From Longimicrobiaceae bacterium (GTDB lineage Bacteria > Gemmatimonadota > Gemmatimonadetes > Longimicrobiales > Longimicrobiaceae): a stretch of 64,000 nt of DNA. Positions 17,562 to 26,816 of this stretch are shown in pieces (positions within the stretch are counted from its first letter, which is position 1; each line of letters starts with the position of its first letter). Location: NCBI GenBank assembly GCA_030146875.1, contig JASLAX010000066.1, positions 1 to 64,000 of the forward strand, read 5' to 3'. The notes beneath the pieces were generated by a model that made no database searches, was not told where the DNA came from, and saw only the letters and a program-made list of their open reading frames with translations. The translations under genes were made by a program, and so were the position numbers.

Positions 17562-19061
17562 ATGAAGATCACGGTCGTCCACGCCGCCCCCGCCGACATC
17601 GAGGAGCCCCTCCTGGTGGTCCCCGTCTTCCAGGGCGACGCGCCCTCGGCGGGGCTGGATGCGCTCGACGGCTCGCTGGGGGGCCGCATCGCGGCGCTGC
17701 GGGCGCTGGGCGACCTGTCCGGCAAAGAGGGCGAGACCGCCCTGCTCTGGCCCGGCGGCGCGGTGAAGGCCGACCGCGTCCTGCTGGTGGGCGCCGGCAA
17801 GGCGGCGGACGCCACGGCGGAGCGCCTGCGCAAGCTGGGCGGCACCGCCGCGAAGCAGGCCGGGAAGGCCCGCGCCGCGCGCGTCGCCGTCGCCCTCCCC
17901 GCCGGCCTCCCCGTCCCCCCCCGCGAGGCGGGCCGCGCCCTGGCCGAGGGCCTGGTGCTGGGCGCCTACACGTTCACCGAGACCCGGTCGCCGCCGCAGG
18001 ACGCCCCCGCCCCCGTGGCGCTGGCCGAGGCGCGGATCGTGGTGGAGGACGCCGCCTCCTCCGCACAGGCGGCCGAGGGCGCCACGGTGGGGGCGGTCGT
18101 CGCCCGGGGGGAGTGCACCGCGCGGACGCTGGGCAACCTTCCCGGCAACCGCGCCACGCCCACGTACCTGGCGGAGACGGCGGAGCGGATCGCCAAGGAG
18201 GGCGGGCTCAAGGTCACCATCCTGGGCCCCAAGGAGATGGCGAAGGAGGGGATGGGCGCCCTGCTGGGCGTCTCCGCCGGCTCGGTGCAGGAGCCCCGGC
18301 TGATCGTGCTGGAGCACCGCGGCGGGGCGGGCGGGGAGAAGCCGCTGGTCATCGTGGGCAAAGGGCTGACCTTCGACGCGGGCGGCATCTCCATCAAGCC
18401 CGCGGCCGGCATGGAGGACATGAAGTTCGACATGTGCGGCGGGGCGGCGGTCCTGGGCGCCATGCAGGCCATCGCCGAGCTGAAGGTGAAGGCGAACGTC
18501 GTCGGCATCGTCCCCTCCAGCGAGAACCTGCTGGGCGCGGCCGCCATGAAGCCGGGCGACGTCCTGGTCTCGCACCTGGGCAAGACGATCGAGGTGGTGA
18601 ACACCGACGCCGAGGGACGGCTGATCCTGGCGGACGCTCTCTCCTACGCGCGCCGCTTCGAGCCGGCGGCGCTCCTGGACGCGGCCACCCTCACCGGCGC
18701 CTGCGTCATCGCCCTGGGCCACCAGGCCACGGCGATCATGGGGAACGACGAGGCGCTGCTGGAGGAGGTCCGCGCCGCGGGCGACCGTGCCGGAGAGCGC
18801 TGCTGGCCGCTGCCCATGTACGAGGAGTACCGCGAGCAGATCAAGTCCGACTACGCCGACGTCAAGAACTCGGGCGGGCGCCCGGCGGGCACCATCACGG
18901 CCGCGTGGTTCCTGCGCGAGTTCGTGGGCGACTTCCCCTGGGTCCACCTGGACGTGGCCGGCACGGCGTACGGGGACGGCAAGCTGTCGTACCAGAGCAA
19001 GGGCTCGACCGGGGTTCCCACCCGCCTCTTCGTGGAGTGGGTCCTCTCCCGGGCCGGGTGA
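17562..19061 (+). CDS. pepA: leucyl aminopeptidase (M17)
   Basis: 499 residues; cytosolic two-zinc aminopeptidase removing N-terminal residues from peptides. The N-terminal regulatory domain covers about 1-170. The catalytic domain has GLTFDAGGISIKP (metal/substrate lysine), MKFDMCGGAAVLG and the M17 signature NTDAEGRL near residue 347. The C-terminal SDYADVKNSGGRPAGT and HLDVAGTAY are typical. In some bacteria PepA also binds DNA; nothing here shows this. It ends 16 bases before the TonB-plug gene, which may be co-transcribed. Confidence 0.95.
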   Translation: MKITVVHAAPADIEEPLLVVPVFQGDAPSAGLDALDGSLGGRIAALRALGDLSGKEGETALLWPGGAVKADRVLLVGAGKAADATAERLRKLGGTAAKQAGKARAARVAVALPAGLPVPPREAGRALAEGLVLGAYTFTETRSPPQDAPAPVALAEARIVVEDAASSAQAAEGATVGAVVARGECTARTLGNLPGNRATPTYLAETAERIAKEGGLKVTILGPKEMAKEGMGALLGVSAGSVQEPRLIVLEHRGGAGGEKPLVIVGKGLTFDAGGISIKPAAGMEDMKFDMCGGAAVLGAMQAIAELKVKANVVGIVPSSENLLGAAAMKPGDVLVSHLGKTIEVVNTDAEGRLILADALSYARRFEPAALLDAATLTGACVIALGHQATAIMGNDEALLEEVRAAGDRAGERCWPLPMYEEYREQIKSDYADVKNSGGRPAGTITAAWFLREFVGDFPWVHLDVAGTAYGDGKLSYQSKGSTGVPTRLFVEWVLSRAG

Positions 19062-19077
19062 GGCAGCCGCGGTGCCC

Positions 19078-20982
19078 ATGAGCCGTACCCGCAGCCTCCT
19101 GGCCGCGGCGGCGGGGGCGCTGGCGCTCCTCTCCGCCGCCCCCGTCCGGGCGCAGGACCCGCCGAAGCGCGACACCGCGCGCGTCGTCATCCCGCCCGAC
19201 GCCACCGACCGCGACACCCTTCCCGTCCTCCGCGACAGCGTTCCCGAGGACACCACGAAGGCCGCTCCCGTCCTTCCCCTCGCCCCCGCGGTGGAGCGCG
19301 GGGGGGCGTGGAACGGCACCTGGCGCTGGGAGCGCGCCGACCTGGCGTACTACCACTCCGTCTCGATCCTGGACCTGCTGGAGCGCGTCCCCGGGCTGGT
19401 GATCACCCGCGGGGGGAGCTTCGGCGCCCCCGCGGGGATCTCCGCGTTCGCCCTGGGGGGCGGGCGCACCCGCGTCTTCCTGGACGGGTGGGAGCTGCAC
19501 CCGCTGGGGACCGGCACCTTCGACGTGCAGCGCCTGGCCCTGGCGGACCTGGAGGCGGTGACCGTCCGCCGCGGGTTGTCGGAGACGCGGATCGAGCTGC
19601 GCACCTTCCGCCTCCCCGACGCGCGGCCGTGGACGGGGATCGAGGCCGGGGACGGCGACTACAACACGCGCTTCCTGCGCTTCCTCTTCGCCCGCCCGGT
19701 GATGGGCGAGCGCAACCTGGTCGAGGCCCTCTTCGACCTGGTCGACACCGACGGCTACCTGGGGCGGCAGCCGTTCACGGCGACCACCTACGGCGCGCGC
19801 TGGACGCACCTGCTCTCCCCCGACCGGGGCTTTCGGGTGGAATACCGGAAGACGACGGCCGACCTGGAGACCACGACGCGCAACCCCGCGTCGCTGGCGG
19901 AGAGCACCGACCGCAGCGAGCTGCTGGTCCGCGGCCACGCCCGCATCCGCGGCCCCCTCTGGGCCGAGGTGATGGCCGGGCGCAGCTCGCGGACGCAGGC
20001 GGGGACGGACACCGTTTCGCTGGAGGGCGCGCTGCAGCAGTACGTGGGCCGCCTGCGCTATGTGCTCCCCGCCGGCTCGCTGGAGGGCACCGCGCGCCTG
20101 CTGCGCGGGAGCGACGAGGGGTTCGCCCCCGGCGGGAGCGAGCTCTCCGTGCGGGCGGAGGTCTCCCCCCGCGAGCGGCTGACGGTCTCGGGCGAGGCGC
20201 GGCGGCTGGACGCGGGGGGCGTGGGCGGGCTGGAGGCCGAGGCGTCCGCGCGGCTGGGCCTCGCGCGCGGCCTCGCCGTCTTCGGCACGGCGGCCACGGG
20301 GACCCGGGGGATCCGCGTGGCCCGGGACACCACCCTGCTGCGCCTTCCCATCGCCGGGGTGGGGCAGCCGGGGGAGCCCACGGTGGCGGTGCCGCTGCGC
20401 CTCTTCCGCGGCGAGGAGTCCGCCCTGCAGGGGCTCCGCGCGGGGGCCGAGTGGGCGGGGGGGGGCATCGTGGCCGGCGCGGCCTTCGTGCGCGACGACG
20501 TGGACCGCGTGGCCCCGTACGGGTTGGCGTTCGACGTGGGGACGGCATCCGCCGGGGGCGGGGCCGAGGACGGGGTGGAGGCGTGGGCCTCCGGCCCCCT
20601 CTACTTCCCGTGGGCCCGCTTCGACGGGTGGTACGCGCGGCGGATCGCCGAGACGGAGCGGCGCTTCCTGCCGCAGGACCAGGGGCGCCTGGCGGTGGAG
20701 CTGCACCGCGTCTTCAAGGGCGGCCAGCTCGAGCCCACGCTGCGGGGGGAGGCCGTGTACCACGGCTCGGCGCTCACCTTCGACCCCGCGCGCCCCGACG
20801 AGACGCTGGCCGCGGAGCCCTACGTGCTGTTCAACCTCTTCCTGCAGGTGCGCGTGCTGGACGTGCGCGCGTTCCTGGCGCTGGAGAACCTGGTGAACCG
20901 CCAGACGGCCGTGGACGTGGGCGGGCGACCCCTGGCGGGGAGCCGCACCACCTTCGGCGCGCGCTGGTTCCTGAGGAACTGA
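19078..20982 (+). CDS. TonB-dependent receptor plug-domain outer-membrane protein
   Basis: 634 residues with a signal peptide ending AQA-like (VRAQDPP). A Pro/Asp/Thr-rich linker follows. The plug domain (about 95-190) includes ILDLLERVPGLVI and AFALGGGRTRVFLDGWEL, then an antiparallel beta-barrel-like region up to the last strand TTFGARWFLRN. It is shorter than typical siderophore receptors. ATG 19078 is chosen; an in-frame GTG lies six bases upstream. Substrate unknown. Its position behind pepA is probably incidental. Confidence 0.8.
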   Translation: MSRTRSLLAAAAGALALLSAAPVRAQDPPKRDTARVVIPPDATDRDTLPVLRDSVPEDTTKAAPVLPLAPAVERGGAWNGTWRWERADLAYYHSVSILDLLERVPGLVITRGGSFGAPAGISAFALGGGRTRVFLDGWELHPLGTGTFDVQRLALADLEAVTVRRGLSETRIELRTFRLPDARPWTGIEAGDGDYNTRFLRFLFARPVMGERNLVEALFDLVDTDGYLGRQPFTATTYGARWTHLLSPDRGFRVEYRKTTADLETTTRNPASLAESTDRSELLVRGHARIRGPLWAEVMAGRSSRTQAGTDTVSLEGALQQYVGRLRYVLPAGSLEGTARLLRGSDEGFAPGGSELSVRAEVSPRERLTVSGEARRLDAGGVGGLEAEASARLGLARGLAVFGTAATGTRGIRVARDTTLLRLPIAGVGQPGEPTVAVPLRLFRGEESALQGLRAGAEWAGGGIVAGAAFVRDDVDRVAPYGLAFDVGTASAGGGAEDGVEAWASGPLYFPWARFDGWYARRIAETERRFLPQDQGRLAVELHRVFKGGQLEPTLRGEAVYHGSALTFDPARPDETLAAEPYVLFNLFLQVRVLDVRAFLALENLVNRQTAVDVGGRPLAGSRTTFGARWFLRN

Positions 20983-21008
20983 GGGCCGGCGCAAGCCTGC
21001 CTCTTCGG

Positions 21009-21037
21009 TTGACTTGCACCGCTTCCGCCGGTAGCTT
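21009..21037 (+). promoter_or_regulatory. sigma-70-type promoter of the yicC-gmk-rpoZ-coaBC operon
   Basis: TTGACT (21009-21014), 17 bases, TAGCTT (21032-21037). The following TCCGGCG is identical to that after the mutS promoter at 51999. The implied leader is very short, with GGAGGGG directly before the ATG. Confidence 0.7.
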
Positions 21038-21058
21038 TCCGGCGGCCCACGGAGGGGT

Positions 21059-21946
21059 ATGATCCGGAGCATGACGGGGTTCGGGGAGGCCGAGCGGGCG
21101 GTGGCGGCGGGCACCCTGCTGGTGGAGGTGCGGACGGTCAACCACCGCCACTTCCACGCGACCTTCCGCCTTCCCTCGTCGCTGGCGCGCTGGGAGACGG
21201 AGGCGCGCGAGTGGCTTCGCGGCCACCTCTCCCGCGGCCACGCGAGCTGCTCCGTGCGCCTGGAGCGCCCCGCCGCCGAGGGCGGCCGCGGGCTGCGCCT
21301 GGACGAGGAGCGGGTGGAGGGGTACCTGGCGCTCTTCCGCCGGCTGGGCGAGCGCTTCGGCGTCTCCGGCGAGCCCACGCTCGACCTGCTCGCCCGCTAC
21401 AACGACATCTTCGTGCGCGACGAGGGCGACGCGCCGGTGGAGGTGGCCGGCGAGGACCTGCGCGCCGCCATCGAGGAGGCCGCCCGCCGCAACGTCGCCA
21501 TGCGCGAGGACGAGGGGAAGCGCCTCCACGACGACCTGGAGGGCCGCCTGGCCGCGATCTCGGCGTCGCTGGCCGAGGTGGAGCGGCTGGCCCCCGCCCG
21601 GCTGGTCTCCGAGCGCGACCGGCTGCGGGCCGCGATCCGCGAGCTGGCCGGCGACCTGGGGGTGAACGAGGACCGGGTGGCGCAGGAGGTGGCGTACCTG
21701 GCCGAGCGCTGGGACGTGAACGAGGAGCTGGTGCGCTTCCGCTCGCACGTGGAGCTCTTCCGCGAGCTGCTGGCGGCCGACTTGGCCGAGCCGGTGGGGA
21801 AGCGCCTCTCCTTCCTCGTCCAGGAGATGCACCGCGAGGCCAACACCATCGGCTCCAAGGCCAACGACGCGGCGATCGCCCATCGCGTGGTGGCCGTGAA
21901 GGAAGAGGTGGAGCGGCTCCGCGAGCAGGTGGAGAACGTCGAGTGA
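21059..21946 (+). CDS. YicC/YloC family endoribonuclease
   Basis: 295 residues. The N-terminus IRSMTGFGEAER and VEVRTVNHRHF are the hallmark of the YicC family, and the C-terminus EMHREANTIGSKANDA continues the conserved domain. E. coli YicC has been described as an RNase acting on small RNAs. The GTGA overlap with gmk couples the two genes, an arrangement seen widely (yicC-gmk-rpoZ-coaBC). Confidence 0.92.
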   Translation: MIRSMTGFGEAERAVAAGTLLVEVRTVNHRHFHATFRLPSSLARWETEAREWLRGHLSRGHASCSVRLERPAAEGGRGLRLDEERVEGYLALFRRLGERFGVSGEPTLDLLARYNDIFVRDEGDAPVEVAGEDLRAAIEEAARRNVAMREDEGKRLHDDLEGRLAAISASLAEVERLAPARLVSERDRLRAAIRELAGDLGVNEDRVAQEVAYLAERWDVNEELVRFRSHVELFRELLAADLAEPVGKRLSFLVQEMHREANTIGSKANDAAIAHRVVAVKEEVERLREQVENVE

Positions 21947-22632
21947 CGGCCGGACGGCTGCGCACGCGCACCTTCCCGGTGATCCTCTCGGCGCCGAGCG
22001 GGGCGGGGAAGACGACCATCGCGCGGGCGCTGCGGGAGCGGCGCCCCGACGTGGTCTTCTCCGTCTCCGCCACCACCCGCCCTCCCCGGGGGTACGAGCG
22101 CGACGGGCGCGACTACCACTTCGTGCCCGAGGAGGAGTTCCTGCGCATGCTGGACGCGGGGGAGCTGGTGGAGCACGCGCGGGTGCACGGCAACTGGTAC
22201 GGCACCCCGCTGCGGAACCTGGAGGAGGCCGTCGCCCGCGACGAGTTCCTGCTGCTCGACATCGACGTGCAGGGAGCCAGGCAGATCCGCTCCAAGTTCC
22301 CGGGGGCGGTCCACGTCTTCGTTCTTCCCCCGAGCGGCGTCGCCCTCGCGGAGCGCCTGCTGGGCCGGGGGAGCGAGAGCGTGGAGGCGCGCGCCCGCCG
22401 CATGGACGCCGCCCTGGAGGAGGTTCACCAGGCGGCCGAGTTCGACTACGTGGTCGTGAACGACGACCTGCAGGCCGCGGTCGCCGCCGTGGAGGGAATC
22501 CTGGCGGCCGAGTCGCGGAGAGTGTCGCGCATCGCGGACCTCCACGAGGAGATGGACCGCATCTGCGGAGAGATCCGAGCGCACCTGGCGGCCCGCGAGG
22601 GCGCCGAACCACCCACGGCAGGAGCCCCATGA
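21943..22632 (+). CDS. gmk: guanylate kinase
   Basis: 229 residues; phosphorylates GMP to GDP. The P-loop APSGAGKTT lies near residue 18, then the GMP-binding STTRPPRGYERDGRDYHFV-type segment and LLDIDVQGARQI. The GTG start overlaps the yicC stop (GTGA), and the stop overlaps the rpoZ start (ATGA). The C-terminus extends about 20 residues beyond the E. coli enzyme, with an EEMDRICGEIRAHL helix. Confidence 0.94.
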   Translation: MTAGRLRTRTFPVILSAPSGAGKTTIARALRERRPDVVFSVSATTRPPRGYERDGRDYHFVPEEEFLRMLDAGELVEHARVHGNWYGTPLRNLEEAVARDEFLLLDIDVQGARQIRSKFPGAVHVFVLPPSGVALAERLLGRGSESVEARARRMDAALEEVHQAAEFDYVVVNDDLQAAVAAVEGILAAESRRVSRIADLHEEMDRICGEIRAHLAAREGAEPPTAGAP

Positions 22633-22868
22633 GAGTCGTCACCCCCGGACAGGCCGCCCGTCACACCGGGAGCAAGTACCTCGGCGTGCTGGTCGCCGCC
22701 AAGTACGCGCGCAACCTGAACGAGCTGCGCCGCAACGAGCTGATGGAGGACCCCACCGTCACCGGCGGCGAGCCTCGCGAGAAGCTCACCACCATCTCGC
22801 TGGAAGAGGTCGCCGCCGGGCGCTCGGACTTCCGGCTGATCGAGCGCCTTCGCCCCGACCAGCTCTAG
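22629..22868 (+). CDS. rpoZ: RNA polymerase omega subunit
   Basis: 79 residues. Omega wraps the beta-prime C-terminus and helps assemble RNA polymerase. The conserved AAKYARNLNEL and KLTTISLEEVAAGR segments are visible. The start overlaps gmk (ATGA), and coaBC follows seven bases later, matching the widespread gmk-rpoZ-coaBC order, which supports the assignment of such a short gene. Confidence 0.92.
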   Translation: MRVVTPGQAARHTGSKYLGVLVAAKYARNLNELRRNELMEDPTVTGGEPREKLTTISLEEVAAGRSDFRLIERLRPDQL

Positions 22869-22875
22869 CGGCCCG

Positions 22876-24111
22876 GTGGCCGGCGCGCGCGGTCCGCGGC
22901 GCCCCTTCGCGGGGCGCCGCGTCGTCCTGGGCGTGACGGGCGGGATCGCCGCGTACAAGGCGATCCCCGTCGCGCGCGAGATGGCGCTCGCCGGGGCCCG
23001 GGTGGAGGTGGTCCTGACCGCGGGGGCGCTCGAGTTCGTGCGCCCCCTCTCCTTCGAGGCGCTCACCGGGCGGGCCGTGCACACCACGGCCTACACCTCG
23101 GCCGAGCCGCTGCTGCACATCCGCCTGGCGCGCGACGCCGACGTCGTCGTCGTCGCCCCCGCCACGGCGAACTTCCTGTCCCGCGCCGCCGCCGGCATGG
23201 CGGACGACCTCCTGGCCGCGGTCCTGCTGGCCACCGGGGCGCCCGTCGTCCTCTGCCCGGCCATGAACGACCGGATGTACGCCCACGCCCTCACCCAGGC
23301 CAACCTCCGCCGCCTGGCCGACGCCGGCTACCGGATCGCGGGCCCCGCCGTGGGTCCGCTCGCCTGGGGCGAGGGAGAGGGACCCGGCCGGCTGATCGAG
23401 CCGGAGGAGATCCTGGCGCACGCCGCCCGCGCCCTGGAGCCCGCCGGGCCCCTGGCCGGGAAGCGCGTCGTGGTCACCGCCGGCGGGACGCGCGAGGCCA
23501 TCGACCCCGTACGCTTCATCGGCAACCGCTCGTCCGGGCGCATGGGCTACGAGATCGCGGCGGCGGCGTGGCGTCGGGCCGCGGACGTCCTCCTCGTCAC
23601 CGGCCCCACCTCCCTCCCCGCGCCGGACGGCGTGCGGGTGGAGCGGATCGAGACGGCGGAGGAGATGCGCTCCGCGGTCGCCGCGTCCCTCCCCTCCGCC
23701 GACGTCCTCGTCATGGCGGCCGCGGTGGCGGACTTCCGTCCGGCCTCGCCCGCGGCGGAGAAGATCAAGAAGGAGACGGGCGGCGTCCCGGAGATCCGCC
23801 TGGAGCCCACGGCGGACGTCCTCCGCTCGACGCGGGAGGCCCGTCCCGCGCGGTGCGTCGTCGTCGGCTTCGCGCTGGAGACGCACGACGCCCTGGCGAA
23901 CGGGCGGCGGAAGCTGGAGGGGAAGGGGCTCGACCTCCTCGTCCTGAACGACGCGACGGAGCCGGGCGCGGGGTTCGAGGTGGAGACCAACCGCGTGGTC
24001 CTCCTCCAGCCCGGCCGCGGCGACGAGGCGCTGCCGCTGCTGCACAAGGCGGAGGTCGCCGACCGCATCCTGGACCGCGTGGAGGATCTCCTCTCCGCCC
24101 CCCGGCCGTGA
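22876..24111 (+). CDS. coaBC: bifunctional phosphopantothenoylcysteine decarboxylase / phosphopantothenate-cysteine ligase
   Basis: 411 residues with a GTG start; two steps of coenzyme A synthesis. The N-terminal CoaC flavoprotein half has GVTGGIAAYKA, a His in LLHIRLARDAD, and PAMNDRMY; the C-terminal CoaB half begins VVTAGGTREAIDPVRFI, with NRSSGRMG for nucleotide binding, AAAVADFRP and KIKKE for the ligase. It overlaps the next gene by four bases (GTGA). Confidence 0.95.
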   Translation: MAGARGPRRPFAGRRVVLGVTGGIAAYKAIPVAREMALAGARVEVVLTAGALEFVRPLSFEALTGRAVHTTAYTSAEPLLHIRLARDADVVVVAPATANFLSRAAAGMADDLLAAVLLATGAPVVLCPAMNDRMYAHALTQANLRRLADAGYRIAGPAVGPLAWGEGEGPGRLIEPEEILAHAARALEPAGPLAGKRVVVTAGGTREAIDPVRFIGNRSSGRMGYEIAAAAWRRAADVLLVTGPTSLPAPDGVRVERIETAEEMRSAVAASLPSADVLVMAAAVADFRPASPAAEKIKKETGGVPEIRLEPTADVLRSTREARPARCVVVGFALETHDALANGRRKLEGKGLDLLVLNDATEPGAGFEVETNRVVLLQPGRGDEALPLLHKAEVADRILDRVEDLLSAPRP

Positions 24112-25007
24112 GCGATCCCCGGGAGCTGCTGGCGCGCTACCTGGGCCAGCGCGCCGAGCTGGGCGACGCCGAGCTGGTGCTGGAGGGGTGGACGGACGCC
24201 GAGCTGCGCGCCCTGCTCTCCGCCCGCCGCGGGCCCTCCGGGGACGTCCCCGCCTCCGCCGCGGCGTCTTCCGCGCCCGCCGCCCGGACCGGCGCGACTC
24301 CCCGGCCGACGCCGCCGACGACGACCTCCGGCCGTACGACGGCGCCTTCCCGTCCCCCGGCGCCCTTCCGTCCCGCGGCGCCGCCGGCAGAGGGGCCGAT
24401 GCGCCCCGGGCCGGACGCGCCCGCGCCCTACGCCCCCGCGGCCGAGATCGTCTCGCTGCCGACGCTGGACGCGCTGCGCGACGTGGCCCTGGGCTGCCCC
24501 CGCTGCCGCCTGGCGCAGACGCGGACCCGGGTGGTCTTCGGCGAGGGGGATCCCGACGCCGAGGTGATGGTGGTGGGCGAGGCGCCGGGGGAGCAGGAGG
24601 ACCGCACCGGGCGCCCCTTCGTGGGGAAGGCGGGGAAGCTGCTGGACCTGCTGCTGGCCTCCGTGGGCATGCCGCGGGAGAGCGTCTACGTCTGCAACGT
24701 GCTGAAGTGCCGGCCGCCGCAGAACCGGAACCCGCAGCCGGACGAGGTGGAGGCTTGCTCGCCCTACCTGCTCCGACAGGTGGAGCTGGTGCGTCCGCGG
24801 GCGATCATGGCCTTCGGCACCTTCGCGGCGCAGACGCTGCTGGGCACTCCGACAGCCATCTCTCGGCTGCGGGGGAAGACCCACGCCTACCACGGTGTGC
24901 CGCTCGTCGCCACGTACCACCCGGCCTATCTGCTGCGCAACCAGGCCTGGGTACGGGCCACGTGGGAGGACCTCCAGCGCCTCCGCGACGTCCTGGCCTC
25001 GTCCTGA
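24108..25007 (+). CDS. uracil-DNA glycosylase, family 4
   Basis: 299 residues; removes uracil from DNA. A Pro/Ala/Thr-rich N-terminal extension (about 40-110) precedes the catalytic domain. The four cluster cysteines are in CPRC, CNVLKC (one used) and EAC, as in the 4Fe-4S thermophile-type family 4 enzymes. Motif A is GEAPGEQEDRTGRPFVG and motif B is HPAYLLRN. The GTG start is coupled to coaBC. The long disordered N-terminus resembles that in proteins annotated as phage-type DNA polymerase-related; only the glycosylase domain is supported. Confidence 0.92.
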   Translation: MSDPRELLARYLGQRAELGDAELVLEGWTDAELRALLSARRGPSGDVPASAAASSAPAARTGATPRPTPPTTTSGRTTAPSRPPAPFRPAAPPAEGPMRPGPDAPAPYAPAAEIVSLPTLDALRDVALGCPRCRLAQTRTRVVFGEGDPDAEVMVVGEAPGEQEDRTGRPFVGKAGKLLDLLLASVGMPRESVYVCNVLKCRPPQNRNPQPDEVEACSPYLLRQVELVRPRAIMAFGTFAAQTLLGTPTAISRLRGKTHAYHGVPLVATYHPAYLLRNQAWVRATWEDLQRLRDVLASS

Positions 25008-25069
25008 GAGGGGCGGCCACCCGCCGCCCCCGTTCGTCATAGCCGTACCGCAGCACCGGAGCGCCTGTC

Positions 25070-26494
25070 ATGCAGACCATCCCCGCCATCCCGCGCATCG
25101 CGGCCTCCGAGGGGCTTCCGGGCGCTTTCACGGACCGGTCCCCCCCGTACTCCGCCGAGGCGGAGATCGCCGTGCTGGGCGGGATGCTGATCGACGTCGA
25201 CGCGCTGACCAAGGCGATCGAGGTCGTGGACGACACCATGTTCTACCCGGAGCGCCACCGGCGGCTCTTCCGGTCCATGGTGCGCGTGTGGGAGCGGGGC
25301 GCGGCGCTGGACCCCGTGACGCTGGCCGAGGAGCTGAAGAACGCGGACGAGCTGGAGTCGGTGGGCGGGGTGCAGTACCTGGCGACGCTGCTGGACGCCG
25401 TGCCCACGGCGGCGAACATCGAGTACCACGCCAAGATCGTCCGCGAGAAGGCCGTGCTGCGCCGCCTGATCGAGGCGGCCACCACCATCATCCAGGACAC
25501 CTACGGCAACCAGGGCGAGGTGGACCGCCTGCTGGACACGGCGGAGCAGCGCATCTTCCAGATCGCCCAGACGCACGAGCGGAAGGGTTTCGTCTGGATC
25601 AAGGAGCTGCTCTGGCCGGCGATGGAACAGATCGAGACGATGGCGGCGAACTCGTCGTCCATCACCGGCGTGCCCACCGGCTTCCACGATCTGGACGAGA
25701 AGACGGCGGGCTTCCAGAAGGGCGACCTGGTCATCGTGGCCGCCCGGCCGTCCATGGGGAAGACCGCGTTCGTCCTGAACATCGCCCAGCACGCGGCGAT
25801 CGCGGCGAAGCACCCGGTCGCCTTCTTCTCGCTGGAGATGAGCAAGGAGTCGCTGGTGCAGCGGCTCCTGACCTCCGAGGCGCGCGTGGAGGCGCACCGC
25901 GTCCGCACGGGCCGGCTGCGCGACGACGACTACCCGCGCCTGGCGCAGGCCGCGGGGCTGCTGAACACCGCCCCCATCTACATCGACGACACCGCCGGCA
26001 TCTCGATCCTGGAGATGCGAGCCAAGGCGCGCCGGCTCAAGGCCGACCGCCCGGACCTGTCGATGATCATCGTCGACTACCTGCAGCTCATGGTCTCCAA
26101 CGGCAAGTCGGAGAACCGCCAGCAGGAGGTGTCGGAGATCTCGCGCGGGCTGAAGGCGCTGGCCAAGGAGCTGGAGCTCCCGGTGGTCGCGCTCTCCCAG
26201 CTCTCGCGAGCGGTGGAGCAGCGCCCCGACAAGCGCCCCATGATGTCGGACCTGAGAGAATCGGGCGCGATCGAGCAGGACGCAGACGTCATCATGTTCC
26301 TCTACCGCCCGGAGTACTACTACGGCCCGGTGGACAAGGAGGGGAACTCGCTGGAGGGCCTGGCCGAGGTCGTCATCGGGAAGCAGCGGAACGGCGCCAC
26401 CGGCACCGTGCGGCTGATGTTCCACAAGGAGTTCACCCGCTTCGAGAGCTTCTCCGGCCGCGCCGAGGAAGGTCCTGGCGGAGGCGGCTTCTAG
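25070..26494 (+). CDS. dnaB: replicative DNA helicase
   Basis: 474 residues; hexameric 5'-3' helicase at the replication fork. The N-terminal domain (about 20-125) begins SAEAEIAVLGGML. The RecA-like ATPase has Walker A RPSMGKT (Lys231), then FFSLEMSKESLVQRLL, IVDYLQLM (Walker B) and the arginine-finger SDLRESGAIEQDAD. The C-terminal tail is short and glycine-rich. It follows the glycosylase by about 60 bases. Confidence 0.96.
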   Translation: MQTIPAIPRIAASEGLPGAFTDRSPPYSAEAEIAVLGGMLIDVDALTKAIEVVDDTMFYPERHRRLFRSMVRVWERGAALDPVTLAEELKNADELESVGGVQYLATLLDAVPTAANIEYHAKIVREKAVLRRLIEAATTIIQDTYGNQGEVDRLLDTAEQRIFQIAQTHERKGFVWIKELLWPAMEQIETMAANSSSITGVPTGFHDLDEKTAGFQKGDLVIVAARPSMGKTAFVLNIAQHAAIAAKHPVAFFSLEMSKESLVQRLLTSEARVEAHRVRTGRLRDDDYPRLAQAAGLLNTAPIYIDDTAGISILEMRAKARRLKADRPDLSMIIVDYLQLMVSNGKSENRQQEVSEISRGLKALAKELELPVVALSQLSRAVEQRPDKRPMMSDLRESGAIEQDADVIMFLYRPEYYYGPVDKEGNSLEGLAEVVIGKQRNGATGTVRLMFHKEFTRFESFSGRAEEGPGGGGF

Positions 26495-26670
26495 CCCGTT
26501 CCATAGGACCGTTCGGAGGCTGGTCGGAGGACGTCGCGGAGGGCCGCTCCGGGGCCCCGGCGATACCGCCGCCGGGTCTCCTCCGCGGGGCCGGCGAGCC
26601 TCCTCGGGCGGGGTGGGGCGCTTGCACGACAGGGCCGCATTCCCCGCCGCCCTCCGGGGTCTCCCCGGCC

Positions 26671-26711
26671 ACGGACCGAACCCCACGATACCCCCGTGGG
26701 TTTCGGTCCGT
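26671..26711. repeat. 17-bp imperfect inverted repeat downstream of dnaB
   Basis: ACGGACCGAACCCCACG and CGTGGGTTTCGGTCCGT are complementary apart from one base, separated by seven bases. It is followed by TACTCGTTTC. It could end the dnaB transcript or belong to the local repeat cluster. Confidence 0.65.
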
Positions 26712-26768
26712 ACTCGTTTCGGGGGAACGGCCAGCGGGGTCGGCGGCCATCGGCCTTCGTCCGCGATC

Positions 26769-26816
26769 CGGGGGCGTAAAGCCCCCGGCTGAGAACGGCA
26801 ATCGTCCCTGCGGGAC
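26769..26816. repeat. dispersed palindromic repeat, second copy
   Basis: Two small hairpins in series: GGGGGC-GTAAA-GCCCCC then GTCCC-TGC-GGGAC, joined by GAACGGCAA. The same order and spacing occurs at 2471-2519 with a few substitutions. It is noncoding. Confidence 0.8.

Noticed and set aside
15909..19319. A 1136-codon minus-strand frame opposite icd and pepA
   Set aside because: It covers two certain genes on the other strand and its product is His/Arg/Ala-rich noise.
26433..26801. A minus-strand small frame starting MPFSAGGFTPP in the dnaB-radA gap
   Set aside because: The start comes from the dispersed repeat and recurs as MPFFAGGFTPP at the other copy; it is repeat translation, not a gene.
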